A stretch of 64,000 nt of DNA from Isoetes taiwanensis (lineage: Eukaryota > Streptophyta > Lycopodiopsida > Isoetales > Isoetaceae): assembly GCA_021234155.1 (NCBI GenBank), contig JAJEKV010000028.1, positions 1,919,199-1,983,198 of the forward strand, given 5' to 3'. The notes beneath the pieces were generated by a model. It was not told where the DNA came from, did no database searches, and saw nothing but the letters and a program-made list of their open reading frames with translations. Of this stretch, positions 24,356-36,170 are shown piece by piece (within the stretch, counting starts at the first letter, position 1; every line of letters starts with the position of its first letter). The position numbers and the translations under genes are program-made.

Positions 24356-25135
24356 GGTTTGCAAGGGTCCCATAGATTGGGCGACAAGTATTGCAGGTAG
24401 CATAACATATACAATGTTGCAGAATGCCAACTTTATATTCAATGGATGGATTATATATATTTGTCAACCTAGTTCGAGATAAAGTTGTAAAGGTAACATG
24501 TTATGCACAAGTATATACATGGTGGGATTTATATGCCAGCTTGGGAGCCAACTCGACAAATTCGTTAGAAGAAATGTCGTAGCAGAGCAACTATGCCAGA
24601 CAAATGAGTGCTCAGAGAAGGCAGTACTTTTGGGTTCATATATGACTCATTTACTACATCGATGATTGCGGGCCGAATCGATGATTGAGGTTTGCAAGGG
24701 TCCTATACATATTATGCGTGACAAGTACTGGCAAGGAGCATAACATATATATAATGCGAGCGTCTTATTTATCAACCACAGTTATGTTTGAACCAAAAAA
24801 AAAACGAGGTTTTTATGGACAACAAATTTTTTCGTGAGTGTCATGTTAAAGCCACATCGAATTACACGGAATTTTTTTTATTTCATGCTGGTTCAAACAT
24901 AACCATGGTTGTTAAATGAGACGATCGTATAACTCTATATTCAGTGGATGGATTATATATATTTGTCAACCTAGGCTAGGTTGTCTTTGTGCACCTTACG
25001 TACGTGGCAGACAAGTGGAATTTGAATGCCAAACTTGGACGCCAACTCGGCAAATTCGTTGGAAAAAATGCCGTAGAAAAAAATGCGTAGCAGAGCAGCT
25101 ATGCCGGATCGATGATTGCGGGCCGAATCCGGGAT
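24356..25135. repeat. ~334-bp tandem duplication
   Basis: Landmarks recur in order. tttgcaagggtcc is at 24356 and 24690, a 334-base offset. tcaatggatggattatatat is near 24437, with a near-identical copy near 24947. ccaactcg.caaattcgtt is near 24550 and 25043. cgatgattgcgggccgaatc is near 24660 and 25110. The offset grows from 334 to about 510 because a 171-bp MITE sits in the second copy. Confidence 0.75.
24757..24927. mobile_element. Short MITE with 39-bp terminal inverted repeats
   Basis: The left end cgagcgtcttatttatcaac..gtttgaacca and the right end (inverted) cgatcgtctcatttaacaac..gtttgaacca agree at about 34 of 39 positions. The interior is about 90 bases and non-coding. The insertion interrupts a tandem duplication, whose other copy lacks it. 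The target duplication is not clean enough to name a superfamily. Confidence 0.75.
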
Positions 25136-25963
25136 AGAATCTTGGGTTCTGTTGCAAGCTATGGAAGGAGGACCTGCCTTTGACTTTATTTCCTGTTAGT
25201 ATGGTGAAAATCTATATTTATTTCCTGTTAGTATGGCGAAAGTCCATCCAAACATCTGTCTTTGTGCCGTAGATAATCCATCTCGGATCGGCCGATTAAA
25301 ACCTGATAGAGCCCGATCCGATTAAAACCTAGCTCCGGCAAACTCATAAGCTTTTTATTCTCTTTCTGCCCATGCTCTGCTGTACAGAATAAGGATGACA
25401 CTAATCGTGGATTAACTTCTGATAAAGACCCCACCCAACTTGAATACTGTACATCTTTTTGCAAAGCATAAAACAGCCTCAGGCCAATCAGAAGACTTTT
25501 TCCTTCCATTTTTATGGTTTTCTTCTTGGAATGCATAAAAGATTTTTTAATCTTTGCTCCACTGTCTGTTTTTGTATTTTATCACTTAACATCTTATGAC
25601 ACGTTCAATGTTTCTCCGCTGTGCTTTCATCATAAATGCTTTTTTCCTTCAGGAGAGAAAAAATCTTGATCTTCCCAAATGTAATGCTCAAGTCTAGAAG
25701 TCTCAAGTCTAGAAGTAGTGGAAGAAGGCGATTTTATTTTAGTGGAAGAAGGCGATTTTGTTTTAGGTAGAAACTGGATCTGAACTTTAAGCAATCAAAT
25801 CGATTTTGATGCGGAAAAGAATTATCTAGTGGGTCCTGCTTCAGACTGAATAGAATGGGAGTCCAATGAATTCTTCCTTTGTTGGGTAGTGGGTAACTCT
25901 TTCTTTTTATCTTGAGAATGAACAAGAGGCCGGCATTGCGGTTAGTTGCATGAAGAGAAAGAA
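25136..25963. other. COI1 upstream region
   Basis: This stretch should contain the COI1 promoter and 5' UTR. Short near-duplicates occur at 25183-25250 (atttatttcctgttagtatgg) and 25690-25755 (agtggaagaaggcgatttt). No TATA box or transcription start can be fixed from sequence alone. Confidence 0.4.
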
Positions 25964-28346
25964 ATGGCATTGGATTTGATGGTTTCTAGTGGCCATAATC
26001 TGCATACTTATGCTCGGTATTGGACAGACATGGAAAACAGTCCTCAGAGACTAAGGGGAATTCATCTCCTTTCTGAAGCATTACTGGAAACTATTTTTGG
26101 GTATTTGGATAACCCACAAGATCGCAGTAGCATATCTATGGTCTGTAAGCAGTGGTACAGAATCGAGGGCTTCACCAGATCCCATGTCCATGTTGCTAAC
26201 TGTTACTCTATTCATCCATGGATGCTAACCAGGCGATTTCCGAATCTAAGAAGCCTAAAGTTGAAGGGAAAACCTAGAGCATATGAGTTCAAGCTTCTAC
26301 CAGAGAAATGGGGTGGATATGCAAAGCCTTGGGTTCAAGAGATAAGAGCTTACCGTTTCATGACTTCGCTTCATTTCAGACGTGTGGAGATTCTAGATGA
26401 CGATTTGCAGCTTCTGGCCAATAGCTTTGAACATTCTTTGCAAGTTCTTATGCTTCACAAGTGCAGCGGATACTCTACTTCTGGCTTGCATGCCATTACC
26501 CGCTCTTGCAGGTATCTCACAGGCTTACCTTTTCTGATTCCTTTCCTGGAAAAAACCCTTCCTTTCTGCATATTTTGTAGTCAAACGGTTCATGCATGTT
26601 TTTTCTGACATGGACGCATGTGGATAGGTTGTGATCTTCTTGATATTTCTAAGCAGATTATGTCCTCTTCTTATGAGTTATATGTTGCCTTGTGTATTTT
26701 CATACGACTGCCATTGCTTACAATGCCTTTTCTTTCAATAGGCTCCTCAGAGTTCTGTTCCTGGAGGAAAGCACTATAATCGATAATGGTGGAGATTGGC
26801 TTCATGAGCTTGCAGAAAACAACTCCAGATTAGAAGTTCTTAGTTTTGCTATGACCAGCTTGGAACATGTGAGCATGGAGGACCTTCAAGCAATACTGCA
26901 GAGGTGCAGGTCATTAAGAGCGTTTAAGGTCAGCGTACCGGTCAATATAAATGTGCGAAGGGATCTGAGCAGTTGCAATTCACTGAAGGAACTGGCAATT
27001 CTCTTTAGTGTTGACGATGATGATCCGGTGATCCCTTTGCCAAGGAACTTAACATCTCTTTCTGGTGATATCCAGCTTCCTGTACAGGAACACACAGCAA
27101 CTAACTTGACAAAGTTGGATTTACTTCTTTCTGAGTTGCCAGCAGAAGGCCAAAATGCGTTGCTGAGGAGTTGTCCAAACCTTGATGATTTGCAGGCAAG
27201 CTTTCTTTCCAGTCAATTAGTGCTTTTGAAAGCCACTTTTATGTAGTTACACATCATGGCAGAAAACCAAGCTAGAAGCAATGAATGGAAGTTCTAAATT
27301 TTCTCTTTACATTCCTTTTAAAAGATGTCTTCATATTTTTATGATTTGCTCTGGTTGAATGCAAAACCTATGTACTTGGAAGTGTATTTGTTGGCAGTGC
27401 ATTCGAGTTTATTCTCTGTTCCCTAATGTAGACTGTTCTTCATTGAGTTCGCTCCATCAACCTTTGACTAGTTGTATTATTGTGGACAATTATTGTACTC
27501 ATATTACTATGGCCATTATGCTGTTGGCATTGGTGTTTGTTGTTGCTTATTCTAATAAGCTTCCTTCCATAGGCGCGAAACATCATTGGGGATGATGGTC
27601 TTCTATTGGTAGCAAATTGTCAAAAACTGAGAAGAATTCGAATAGAGGAACAGGGTGATCAGGCCTTTGTATCTCATGTTGGACTCACAGCAATTGCACA
27701 GAGTTGTGTAAATCTCCAAAAGCTACATATTTATGTATCAGACATAAAAAATGCGGCTCTAGAAAGTGTAGGACAACACTGTAAAAACCTACTCGATTTT
27801 CGTTTGATCCTTACTGATAATGTGGAAGAGGTCAGCGAGTTACCTCTTGATAATGGTATCTCATCTTTATTGCAAGGATGCAGCTCATTGTTGAGGCTTT
27901 GTGTGTATGTTCGGCGTGGAGGCTTGACAGATGTGGGCATGGAAAGAATAGGGCGGTTTGGCAGGAACCTTAAGGCATTGTTGCTGGGTTGTGTAGGTGA
28001 AAGTGACCAAGGATTTTTAGACTTAGCAAATGGGTGCCAGAACCTTCAGAGATTGGAAATTAGAGACTGCCCTTTTACAGAAAGAGGACTGACAAGAGGC
28101 GTTTTAGCTATGAGATCCCTTAAATTCGTTTGGGCTCAAGGGTATATTGCAGAGGATAAAACAATGCTTCTTTCCATGTGCAGAAGGTGGTGGAATATAG
28201 AATACTCTGGAAGTGTGTCGGTCCAGTTTCATGGTTATCGCACACTAGCTGGGCCAAGGGCAGATTGCCCTCCTGATGTGATTGACCAAAGACAGCTTGC
28301 CCTTCTTGCTTCCCCTTCTCAGATCATACCTCGTTTTTTTCCATGA
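25964..28346 (+). CDS. COI1: COI1 jasmonate co-receptor F-box protein
   Basis: F-box/LRR subunit of an SCF ubiquitin ligase. With JAZ repressors it perceives jasmonate ligands in the nucleus. Three exons (25964-26511, 26742-27195, 27573-28346) give 591 residues, against 592 in Arabidopsis COI1. The F-box lies at about residues 35-75 (LLSEALLETIFGYLDNP, VCKQWYRIE), followed by LRRs with RFPNLRSLKLKGKPRAYEF, WGGYAKPWV and GGLTDVGMERIG. By alignment, Arabidopsis pocket residues are kept: K81 (K101 here), R85 (R105), F89 (F109), R348 (R357), Y386 (Y388), R409 (R411), Y444 (Y446), R496 (R498), W519 (W521). A384 aligns with His386, R351 with Glu360, and the acidic loop after it is about seven residues shorter. 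The first ATG in frame is 25964; a second Met (residue 23) precedes the F-box. Intron 2 is GC-AG. No disabling change is seen. Confidence 0.96.
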
Positions 28347-29096
28347 ATAATTATTTGTGCTCATTTTGGTTGATCTTGGTTTCTCCAAGTGGTCATGAGG
28401 ACTGTGGGTATGATTGGTATTTTTTTATCTATCTATCTATCTATCTAGGGCGCTGCACATCTTGCTGGGACAACTACTTTCATTTGCAAGAATAGCCTGC
28501 ATGTTATGGTACTTTTACAGGATGACTAGGATTGAGATTGTGGAGTCAATACGTTCATTTAATTCTTTGAGATTATCCATTTATATTGGTTAGCAAGTAC
28601 AAGCTGAAGATGCTCATTATACTTGGGAACTGAAGATATTACCCTTTTGGGAAAAGAAAGCTTCTTACTTCGTGACATCAGAGCAAATGTTGGCTGTCAA
28701 GTCAGTGACATCCATGTTGACGTCTGCAGTCTCTGAAATATAAAGGACGATGACAAAGGAGCCCGAGCACCATTAAGTCTCAAAATGAACAATAAAAAAT
28801 TGAAGAAGGGCAATCAATAGAAAGAAGTTTGTTATTCCCAACATCGTTCTAGTTATTCCATTAATGTGAATTATTCGTCTGTAAGTTCTAGTTTTGTTAT
28901 GGGTTCATTCTGCATTCGTATAGACTGCCACTAGATGATGAGAAAGTTGTATTGAGATTATCAAAGAATTTAGGATATCTAAATGCCTTAATCTATCTAA
29001 GGGCCCTACCATACAGAACATTACAAAATGACTACCATAGGCCTTTGCAAGCGTGTCCTTTTCCCTTCTCCACAAAAATAATTGGCCATAAAAGAT
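28347..29096. other. COI1 3' flank and (TATC)n microsatellite
   Basis: The 3' UTR of COI1 should lie here. A tatc repeat of about five units lies at 28426-28447. From about 28950 the sequence matches, in direct orientation, the stretch 44915-45130 beyond the large inserted element. That match marks the left flank of the insertion. Confidence 0.5.
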
Positions 29097-29104
29097 CACT
29101 TCAG

Positions 29105-29650
29105 GTCGGAACAAAATATTTTTACCCCGGTTATTGTGATTCTATCGCAAAAAATTCCATCCCGCGGAATCACCAGGCCGGAGACCCAGATTATACGTAC
29201 CCGAGGCCCGTTATTGGTACGGCGGGGTCGGCTTTGGGTCATTTATACCGTGAATCACAACTTTCTTTATTAGCGGATGGAATCACCAATTCACGATTCT
29301 TGAGGGTGGAATCAAAAGCTCATGTATTCCACCGAGGCGAATCTAGCCAGAGTATTATTTATTCAGGCGGAATCCTGTCGTGTTATTACGCGGGACGGAG
29401 ATCACAACCATCTATTCGCCCGGATGGAATCCGCGAGCGTCGATTAGGTGAGATAGTCACCACTTCATATCGCGGGGGCGGAATCACAACATTGCTATAA
29501 AGCGGATGGAATCACAACCATGCGATTACGCGCGGTGGGAATCACAACCATGCGATTACGCGGTGGAATCACTCTCCGAGTGATTCACCCGAGGATGGAA
29601 TCACTCTAAAAGTGATTGGCAAGATGGAATCACTCCTCGGATTAAAAGCG
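29105..29650 (+). repeat. Left terminal inverted repeat with GGAATCAC array
   Basis: After the conserved terminal 60 bases, a tggaatcac motif recurs about every 25-50 bases up to 29635. This includes two adjacent copies of gaatcacaaccatgcgatta at about 29510-29565 and a short gtgattcac / gaatcac palindrome pair near 29578-29615. The GC-rich spacers (cgcggtgg, gcggatgg) differ from the AT-rich flank. Confidence 0.7.
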
Positions 29651-30599
29651 AGCTTTAAGCGAAGCCTATATTTCTTGAAGATCATGAATGAAATTATGGC
29701 TGAACCATTGGGAAATACACAAGCTAGGCTACTTCATTTGTGTGTGCATGTCCATTATTATGCTCTGCAAAGAACATTTTACGGTTGGGGATTTGAACCC
29801 CTTGCCTTTGCTTGAGAACACATTTTAGGTTGGGGTTTGGAGCCCCTTGCCATTATCGCTGATGCCATGGGCTACTTCAAACAGAACGAAACAACAAAGC
29901 GGGCACATTTTTAAAAAGCAGAAGAACAAAAGTACCAAAAGAAATAGAAACCCATTTCTCACAGATTCAACACAAGCGAAATTCAAGCGAGGGGATTTTG
30001 TGCGTTATGAACCCGATGGTGAGGAGTGCGGCAAAAGCATGGAAAACAATGCTGGGGTGCCAATACTCTCGAAGCAATTCATGTGATAACTTTACTCCTA
30101 TATTTATGGCATGGAAAGGATGAATGACTTGATTCGCGGCTTTTAAGCGGCCGCGGAGTTTTCCGTGGCCTCCTATATGCCCACATGATGCTTGTCGCGA
30201 GAAGCGAGAGTCTTGTTTACGCCCGCTCGGGCTGATGCCTATCTTTTTAGCGTCTTTTTTCCCTTACAAACTTGGGAATCTCCTGATACGACCGATGCCA
30301 TCCCACTACACATACCAAAACCCAAAGCGCTTCCATGATCTGTTGGAGAAGCACGCTCGTCATATTTGCGCTTCAACGAAGATTGAACATGGACGCGACA
30401 AAGCAGTCAAAGGTATGGCGGCATTCTCAGTTCGAAGGTAGTGGAGCAACGGCGAGCTCTTTGAGAACCAATCACGGCTAAGCCAAGCATCATAGGATCT
30501 AAGCGTCCTTATTAGATGCCGTAGTCAATGGCCATGGATATGAGAGTCTGGCTTCAACGAAGGGGAAGAATCAATTGATGCGTATGTTTCACAGTTGGA
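29651..30599. other. Interior of the inverted-repeat element
   Basis: No recognisable gene. A near duplication (ggttggggatttgaacccct and ggttggggtttggagcccct) lies at 29784-29850. Short frames are not supported. Confidence 0.4.
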
Positions 30600-32619
30600 G
30601 TCTAGCTTAGAGCCATTAAATCTTAAGCCTCGGCTCTAATTTAGAATTATCAAGCTATTTTATTGTAATTTAAACTTTTTAATGTGTTTGGTAGATAATG
30701 TCTCTGCGTTAGCGGCAGAAAATGAAAATCTCATTTTCTACGTCTGGTAGCGGCGTGTTGAATTCCTACGAAGGTTGGCTCACCAATTTGTTAATCTTTT
30801 TATGTTTTCATATTCATTTTAGGTATTTACTAGCTTAGCAAAAACTAAAAAATAGAAATTTTTCCCATTTTTAGGAGTTTAAGGATCTATCAAGTTAGTA
30901 CTCTCGGGAACATGGCGATGCTTTGCTGTCTCCAAGAACATTGCTTTCGATACCCTTTGTGGCGTCCCCTACTGCGCATCGGTGCACACCGCGGTATACG
31001 GCAAGGAGTTCTTTTCCCCCATACGGCTCCATCGCCCGTCACGGGGGCCCTCCGCGTACTTTGCTGTAGTAGGAGTTCCGGTGGGAAGAGTGAAGGGTCA
31101 TTTACCCGTCTCTCCCTCAGCGGCCTCACCTAGGCTGGCAGGCGTAAACGCCACATGTCCGTATATAAGAGCAACACACATACACCCAGCTAAAAGTGAA
31201 ATTTTATCTATCTGCAATAGACAATGGTCGGCTACAATGCACACGCTAGGGGAATCCTACCCAAGGCTTTCGGAACGAGGGATGGGTGACAAGCTTGGGT
31301 CTCGAGTTCATTGCGAGGCAGAATTCATAACGTAGTTTGGGTGGCATAAGAACATGGCAATGGGTAGTCCACTCCATCAGCCCCTCACATTGCACACTGC
31401 GGAGTAGGTTGAAAGTGTGGGGACGGCCAAGTAGCCGGCGGGTCACCCTGGCAAAAGGGGCTAAGTCTCTTTGGGTTACATCTCCCCGGCCAGATGGGGC
31501 GGTAGGGATCCTCCCTCGAGATCATCGCGGCTCAAGGTGACTAGAGGGCCTCGCGCTTGTTGGCGTGAACCAATGGAAAGTCATAAACACCACTTCGGGT
31601 GTGAGCCCATGCCTTACCCACACTTTCGGTGGCGAGCCAGTGATGGAGCGCCAAGTCACAATGATCAGGAGTAGACTTTACACACGGAGGATAGTTCAAG
31701 AGTCGAGAACCGAACCTCCTTCTTGGCAGTCGGCCCCTTCACCCTGGCCGGGTGTGGTTCTTGTACCTGGTAGAATCATGGTGTGCTAGAGAGGCTAATC
31801 TAGGAGCATCTACTACCAAGCTTTAGGTCTCTACCCCCTTCAATCTGAGGAGTTCGTAGAGATACTTCTTCCACATACATCGTAGAGAGCGAGAAGAACA
31901 AGATCTAATGCATGTCGTAGAGTTAGGTTCTTTAGTTAGAGTTTATATCCCCAAGAGATCCTAGAAGACTACTATGGAGCAATTTAATAGGAGGCTAAAC
32001 CTCTGATTCCATGGCCGAAAATGGGGTTTGCAGACTATTTAGTCAGCTAAATACTGATCCTTGGGTTCCTCCTCACAGGCACGAGGATTTGACCATCCTA
32101 TTTGATGCTGAATCCAAGAAACTAAGGGTGCTGCAATTCTCTCGAGGCAGTCGGGGCGGTTTGACCCTTGGGGCAGCCAAAGCGAGCTCTAAAATCCTAG
32201 AAGCTTGAAATGGGCCGAGGATTGGGGTTTCCTTCCTAAATGAACAGGGGGGTGGTTAGGGTTTCTGATATCCCCTTTTGGCATGTGGGATAGTGGGAAT
32301 GGGCCCACTTGCGCTTTAATAAACTAGGCAAGGTGCCACATGGAAAGAGGTGTGCTACATTAATAAATGGCTGCGTTGGAGAATATAATGCATTAATTGC
32401 CTTTAGGTATAGCCCACTTAGCGTAAGTGTCGTATTGGAAAATGTACTTTAGGTTAATGTACACATGGTTAAATGTACGTTAGCAAAATGCATTCGCAAG
32501 TTGCCCCAAGGGGCTACAGCTGGTATACTTGAGCGTGCAGTCGACCGAGGTAAGTGTCGCAGCGTGTGGCGTGCGATGCTATCACGTCGCAGGGGCCGTA
32601 TATTGTCAACGGAACATCA
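30600..32619 (-). repeat. 3' LTR of the Ty3/gypsy element (left copy)
   Basis: The outer sense-strand start is TGATGTTCCG at 32619, directly after a polypurine tract. The right LTR starts TGTGGCGTTCGG at the equivalent place. Landmarks shared with the right copy include ctctaattta (30637), ttgtggcgtcccctact (30958), acaagcttgggtctcgagtt and caagttgcccc (32497). The inner boundary near 30600 is approximate. Confidence 0.8.
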
Positions 32620-32636
32620 TTCTCCCCCACCTTGAA
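32620..32636 (-). promoter_or_regulatory. Polypurine tract of the Ty3/gypsy element
   Basis: The minus strand reads AAGGTGGGGGAGAA immediately before the TG start of the 3' LTR. This is the position and composition of a plus-strand priming tract. Confidence 0.75.
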
Positions 32637-33371
32637 ATGATCTTTGTAGCGGCATAGGTAGATCTCTCCAGCCTTGGGATCTTCTAACTTGCAATCAACA
32701 TGATACATCTGATATATACTACTATAATACTTACATATTTATTAGATTACCTTAAGGTAATATTTTTAATTTATTAATGCAGCCCTTATATTATGGAATA
32801 ACTTATCGATTCGCAACATCATTAAAACATGTTACTCAATAATTCATATACGACATTAAGTTTATCAAAATTAAAATTAGCGTCGAGGTACTCTTCATTC
32901 CTTGCAACATATTCCAACAAAATTTGTGTTGCAAATTATTTAAGTAACTTCGACCTCTTTGCCCTCCGGGCACTCTATTGGTCGCGAGATTAAGCACTAC
33001 GTTAGTACCATTTAATTATTAGTAAAATTTTGGTTATATGATGACCACCCACCTATCTACATGGATGCATGGCTAATCTCGTGAAAGAGGATGAATCTTC
33101 CATAATGGCGAGTGGAGGCAATCGTCTATTATGCCTATATACTCTATTTGCCTACACCTCTACTTGCCCGGCGTGGGATATCCTTCTCGGCGTGGAAGTG
33201 AAGGATAGGTTCCTCCTATCAAAGCATATATGGGGCTAAAGGTGCCTTTCCTATCAATGCATTTCTCGATGACCTCCTTTTCTCTAGAGATTAGATGCCA
33301 GTGGAGACGGTAGACTTTTCACAATCACCTTCCACTCATCTCCAATGAGCGGTCATGCCTACATGGAAGCA

Positions 33372-33731
33372 TTACACCATGCCTAGAGATCCAGTAGCGG
33401 TCTCATCATAATGATTACAATGCATGCAATCCATACCTAACATAGGTTGCATCGCGTGGAGTGTATAACTACACATAGGGGTAATCCTACCTGAGTCGAC
33501 ATGCACGAGCGATTTCTTGAGGAGATACCTTATAATCCCATTGCTCCATGAATTGTGGGTGCTTCTTTGCCCTAGATCCTTTCTTAAGTACCCGTTCGTC
33601 TTCAACGGCAAGTGTTTCCACTTGACTAAATCTTTGGAGGAACTCTGACCTCCTTGTTTTTTCTTGAAGGCTTTATCAAAAATTAACTCTGCGGAACTAT
33701 TTCGAGTGATTTCCTCGATCATTTCCAACAA
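33372..33731 (-). pseudogene. Possible chromodomain-bearing integrase tail
   Basis: A 119-codon frame contains SSSKDLVKWKHLPLKTNGY, resembling the xxYLVKWKGxxxxExTW core of chromodomains at the end of chromovirus integrases, at the right place 3' of integrase. The aromatic cage is incomplete. The classification as chromovirus depends on this and stays tentative. Confidence 0.4.
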
Positions 33732-34249
33732 GCGTTGGGTATCCCGAACCTGCGTACGGATTTGGAGTGTGCTTCTTCAATAAACTCCGTGGAAGACCTT
33801 ATGAATCTTTGGGTGTGGCGGCAATTCTAGCTTGTAAAGTTGGCTACCTACTCTACCGGACTATTTTTAAAGAAAGGTCCGACCACCTTGGAGCAAGCTT
33901 CTTACAATTTCGTCGGGCTTCGCTGCTTCACTTTGATCTTGAGCCACCTGCGTTGGCTAAGCCAACCCGAGAACTCTCGGCTGATTTACGATGCTTATGC
34001 GTGATGCTCTTCGGCGATTCCTTGCGCTAAGAGAATGCCCTCCGAACTTCTTCCACTAGGCTGGCATATCGGCCAACATCTGGCTTCGCGAAACTTCTAC
34101 TTTTGACGGGGATTGTGCGAGTGTGCGGAGTTAGGCATTGATAGCGTAATTGATCATAAGCTGGCGACATTTGGGATGATTCTGCTTGGTGCTATTGTAT
34201 ACCAAACTCCACCAAGTGGAATAAATTCCTCCCACATACCTTGCTTATT

Positions 34250-34720
34250 CGGACATAGTTTAAGTAGCATGTCTTAAAATCTGTTGAATTAAAACAGTTT
34301 TGGCCATCAGATGCGAGGATGATACAGGTGCTCATGGATAACCGTGCGAATGGTAGCAAAGAGGTCTTGCGAAAGGCACTCATAAACCGGATCACAATGG
34401 GAGATAATCTCCCTTGGCATACCATGAAGTCTGGGGAGATCTCTTTGGTGAAAACCCCATTTGTATCCATACTTTACGTATACGTTGTCTGCACAGGCCG
34501 CGAAATGTGCCATCTTGACAACTTGTCAGCTACTACCACCATCAAGGCATCTTTCCCTCTTCTTGTCCTTGGAAGCCACAGCGGTGAAATCCATCTTTGA
34601 TGACCTCCCACTTGGCGTTTGCTTCGGCTCCTAGCAGCCTTACAGGATTGAAGGCTGTTACTGCCTTCGTCTGGCGGCATAGGCGGCATTCCTTGATGTA
34701 GCGGCTACTTGCTTCTTCAT
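34250..34720 (-). pseudogene. Ty3/gypsy integrase remnant
   Basis: The minus strand first gives an ECRLCRQTKA zinc-finger block near 34690. Then 34513-34307 gives MAHFAACADN, RLHGMPREIISHCDPVYE and DLFATI, matching the MAHF, RLHGxPxxIxSDRDPxF and LF blocks around the catalytic Asp residues. The frame is lost before the final Glu. Confidence 0.82.
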
Positions 34721-35133
34721 TCCTGGCCCGATAATAGGCTGGCTGCTTACTTTGAAATATGTTTTATGAATCGCATGGCGGCTATTGACATTTAATAGCG
34801 TGTCATGGAGGATCAATTTCCTTACCCACGATGATTGAATGCGCCTGACTTGTTCTTATGATATAGCAGTTGCCCTCACTTCTTATAATGTTTTAAAGGC
34901 TTCCCGGATTCTTTATCCGTTCTTGCCTCCCTAGGGGGCTTTTGCCCATACTTCCTTGATCCACATCCATTGGCAAGGACTCTTCAATCTTCTTACCAAA
35001 TTAAGGCTGTCGGTACATTGCAATGCACTCAAATTGCATTGCAATGCACTCAGGTGTCGAGGGGATGCCTTGAAAGCGCATCGGCTACCACATTCGGCTT
35101 CACGGCTTGTAGACTATATCAAAGTCATACTCC

Positions 35134-35334
35134 TCAAGAACTCCATCCACCTTCTACGCCTGGGGTTGAGGTGTGGTTCGCGTGAATACATCTTTGACTC
35201 GTGTCCGTGGCCAATTGGAACTTCGTACAAGGGTATGCCTCCAAATTCTTAATCGCATTTACGACAAGCTGCAAGCAATTCTGATGCATCTTTGCGTGGG
35301 GTGGCCCGGCGTCACCGGCGTCGTTCATCTTCAC
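35134..35334 (-). pseudogene. Ty3/gypsy RNase H remnant
   Basis: The frame contains KFQLATDTSQRCIH, corresponding to the first catalytic Asp region (xTDASxxxIGAVL) of Ty3/gypsy RNase H, and lies just after RT. Only about 65 codons survive before a stop. Confidence 0.6.
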
Positions 35335-35639
35335 GGAATCATGCAGCTACTGCGGCTCTTCTTGCATAAGCCACTTTGCACACGTAGCTATCTTACCATC
35401 CCGTCGCCCTGAAAGCTTATCTTTCTCCGGATCTGGCGGCGGGGTTAAGGCGAGTGATAGATTCACTTCCTTCAACAATTCAAACCCTTTTAGGCTTTTT
35501 GTGCGATGATCTACCCGGTGCTTTCCACTTTTACGCCCCTCGTCCCAAGTGTTAGCGGGGCCGCTATCTTTATAAAGTTCTTCACGAACTACATATTTCT
35601 AACTAGTAGCTTGACCTCATGCATTCTTACGGTCTGCGG

Positions 35640-36170
35640 CCATCCTTCTACTTGAGATCACATGACCAAGATATTTCCACCTTCTTAGTTTAACTGAGTG
35701 GCACCCGACAACCTTAGTATTTTCATGGTGCCTCTTCAACTACTCACAGCACTCTCCTTAAGTGTTATGCGTGCTCCTCAAAGGATCTGCTATACATAAA
35801 ATAATATACATCAAAGAATACAATCCACAAAGGTGTCTAAGAACTCCTGAAAATGTGGATTTCATGAGCCTCATGTGAGCGTCGCGAAGGCGATGATAAG
35901 CGAAGGCATTCACCCGTGGGCTCATAATGCCCATCTTGGCGTTACGGCGGTCTTATAGATATCTTCTTCCTTTATCTATCACGGTGATAACTGACCTTAA
36001 GTCCCGATTTTGGGAAGACCTTTGCTCCTTGGAGCTGATCCATCAAGTCATACGATGCAGAGGCGGCGTGCTTGTTCTTGATAGGTGTGCTTGTTCAGCT
36101 AGCACATAGTCTATACATCCTCAGCGATCCATCCTTCATCTTGACAAAAGAATGGAAGCTCCCAAGCAGT
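35640..36170 (-). pseudogene. Ty3/gypsy reverse transcriptase remnant
   Basis: In translation of the minus strand the sequence gives FVKMKDGSLRM, IKNKHAASASYDLMDQLQGA and then KVFPKSGLKVSYHR. These match the KKDGSLRMC, DLxDQLQGA and FSKIDLxSGYHQ blocks of Ty3/gypsy RTs. Further on KYLGHVISSRRMAADRK matches the FLGHVIS block. Stops and frameshifts separate them, and the YADD-type catalytic block is not preserved. Confidence 0.82.

Noticed and set aside
29784-29850. tRNA-like GGGGTTCAAATCCCC on the minus strand
   Set aside because: It is one of two adjacent near-copies in the inverted-repeat element, with no cloverleaf around it.
30890-31800. Several overlapping Arg/Pro-rich frames in the left LTR
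   Set aside because: The same DNA recurs in the right LTR with frames destroyed; LTRs are not expected to code here.
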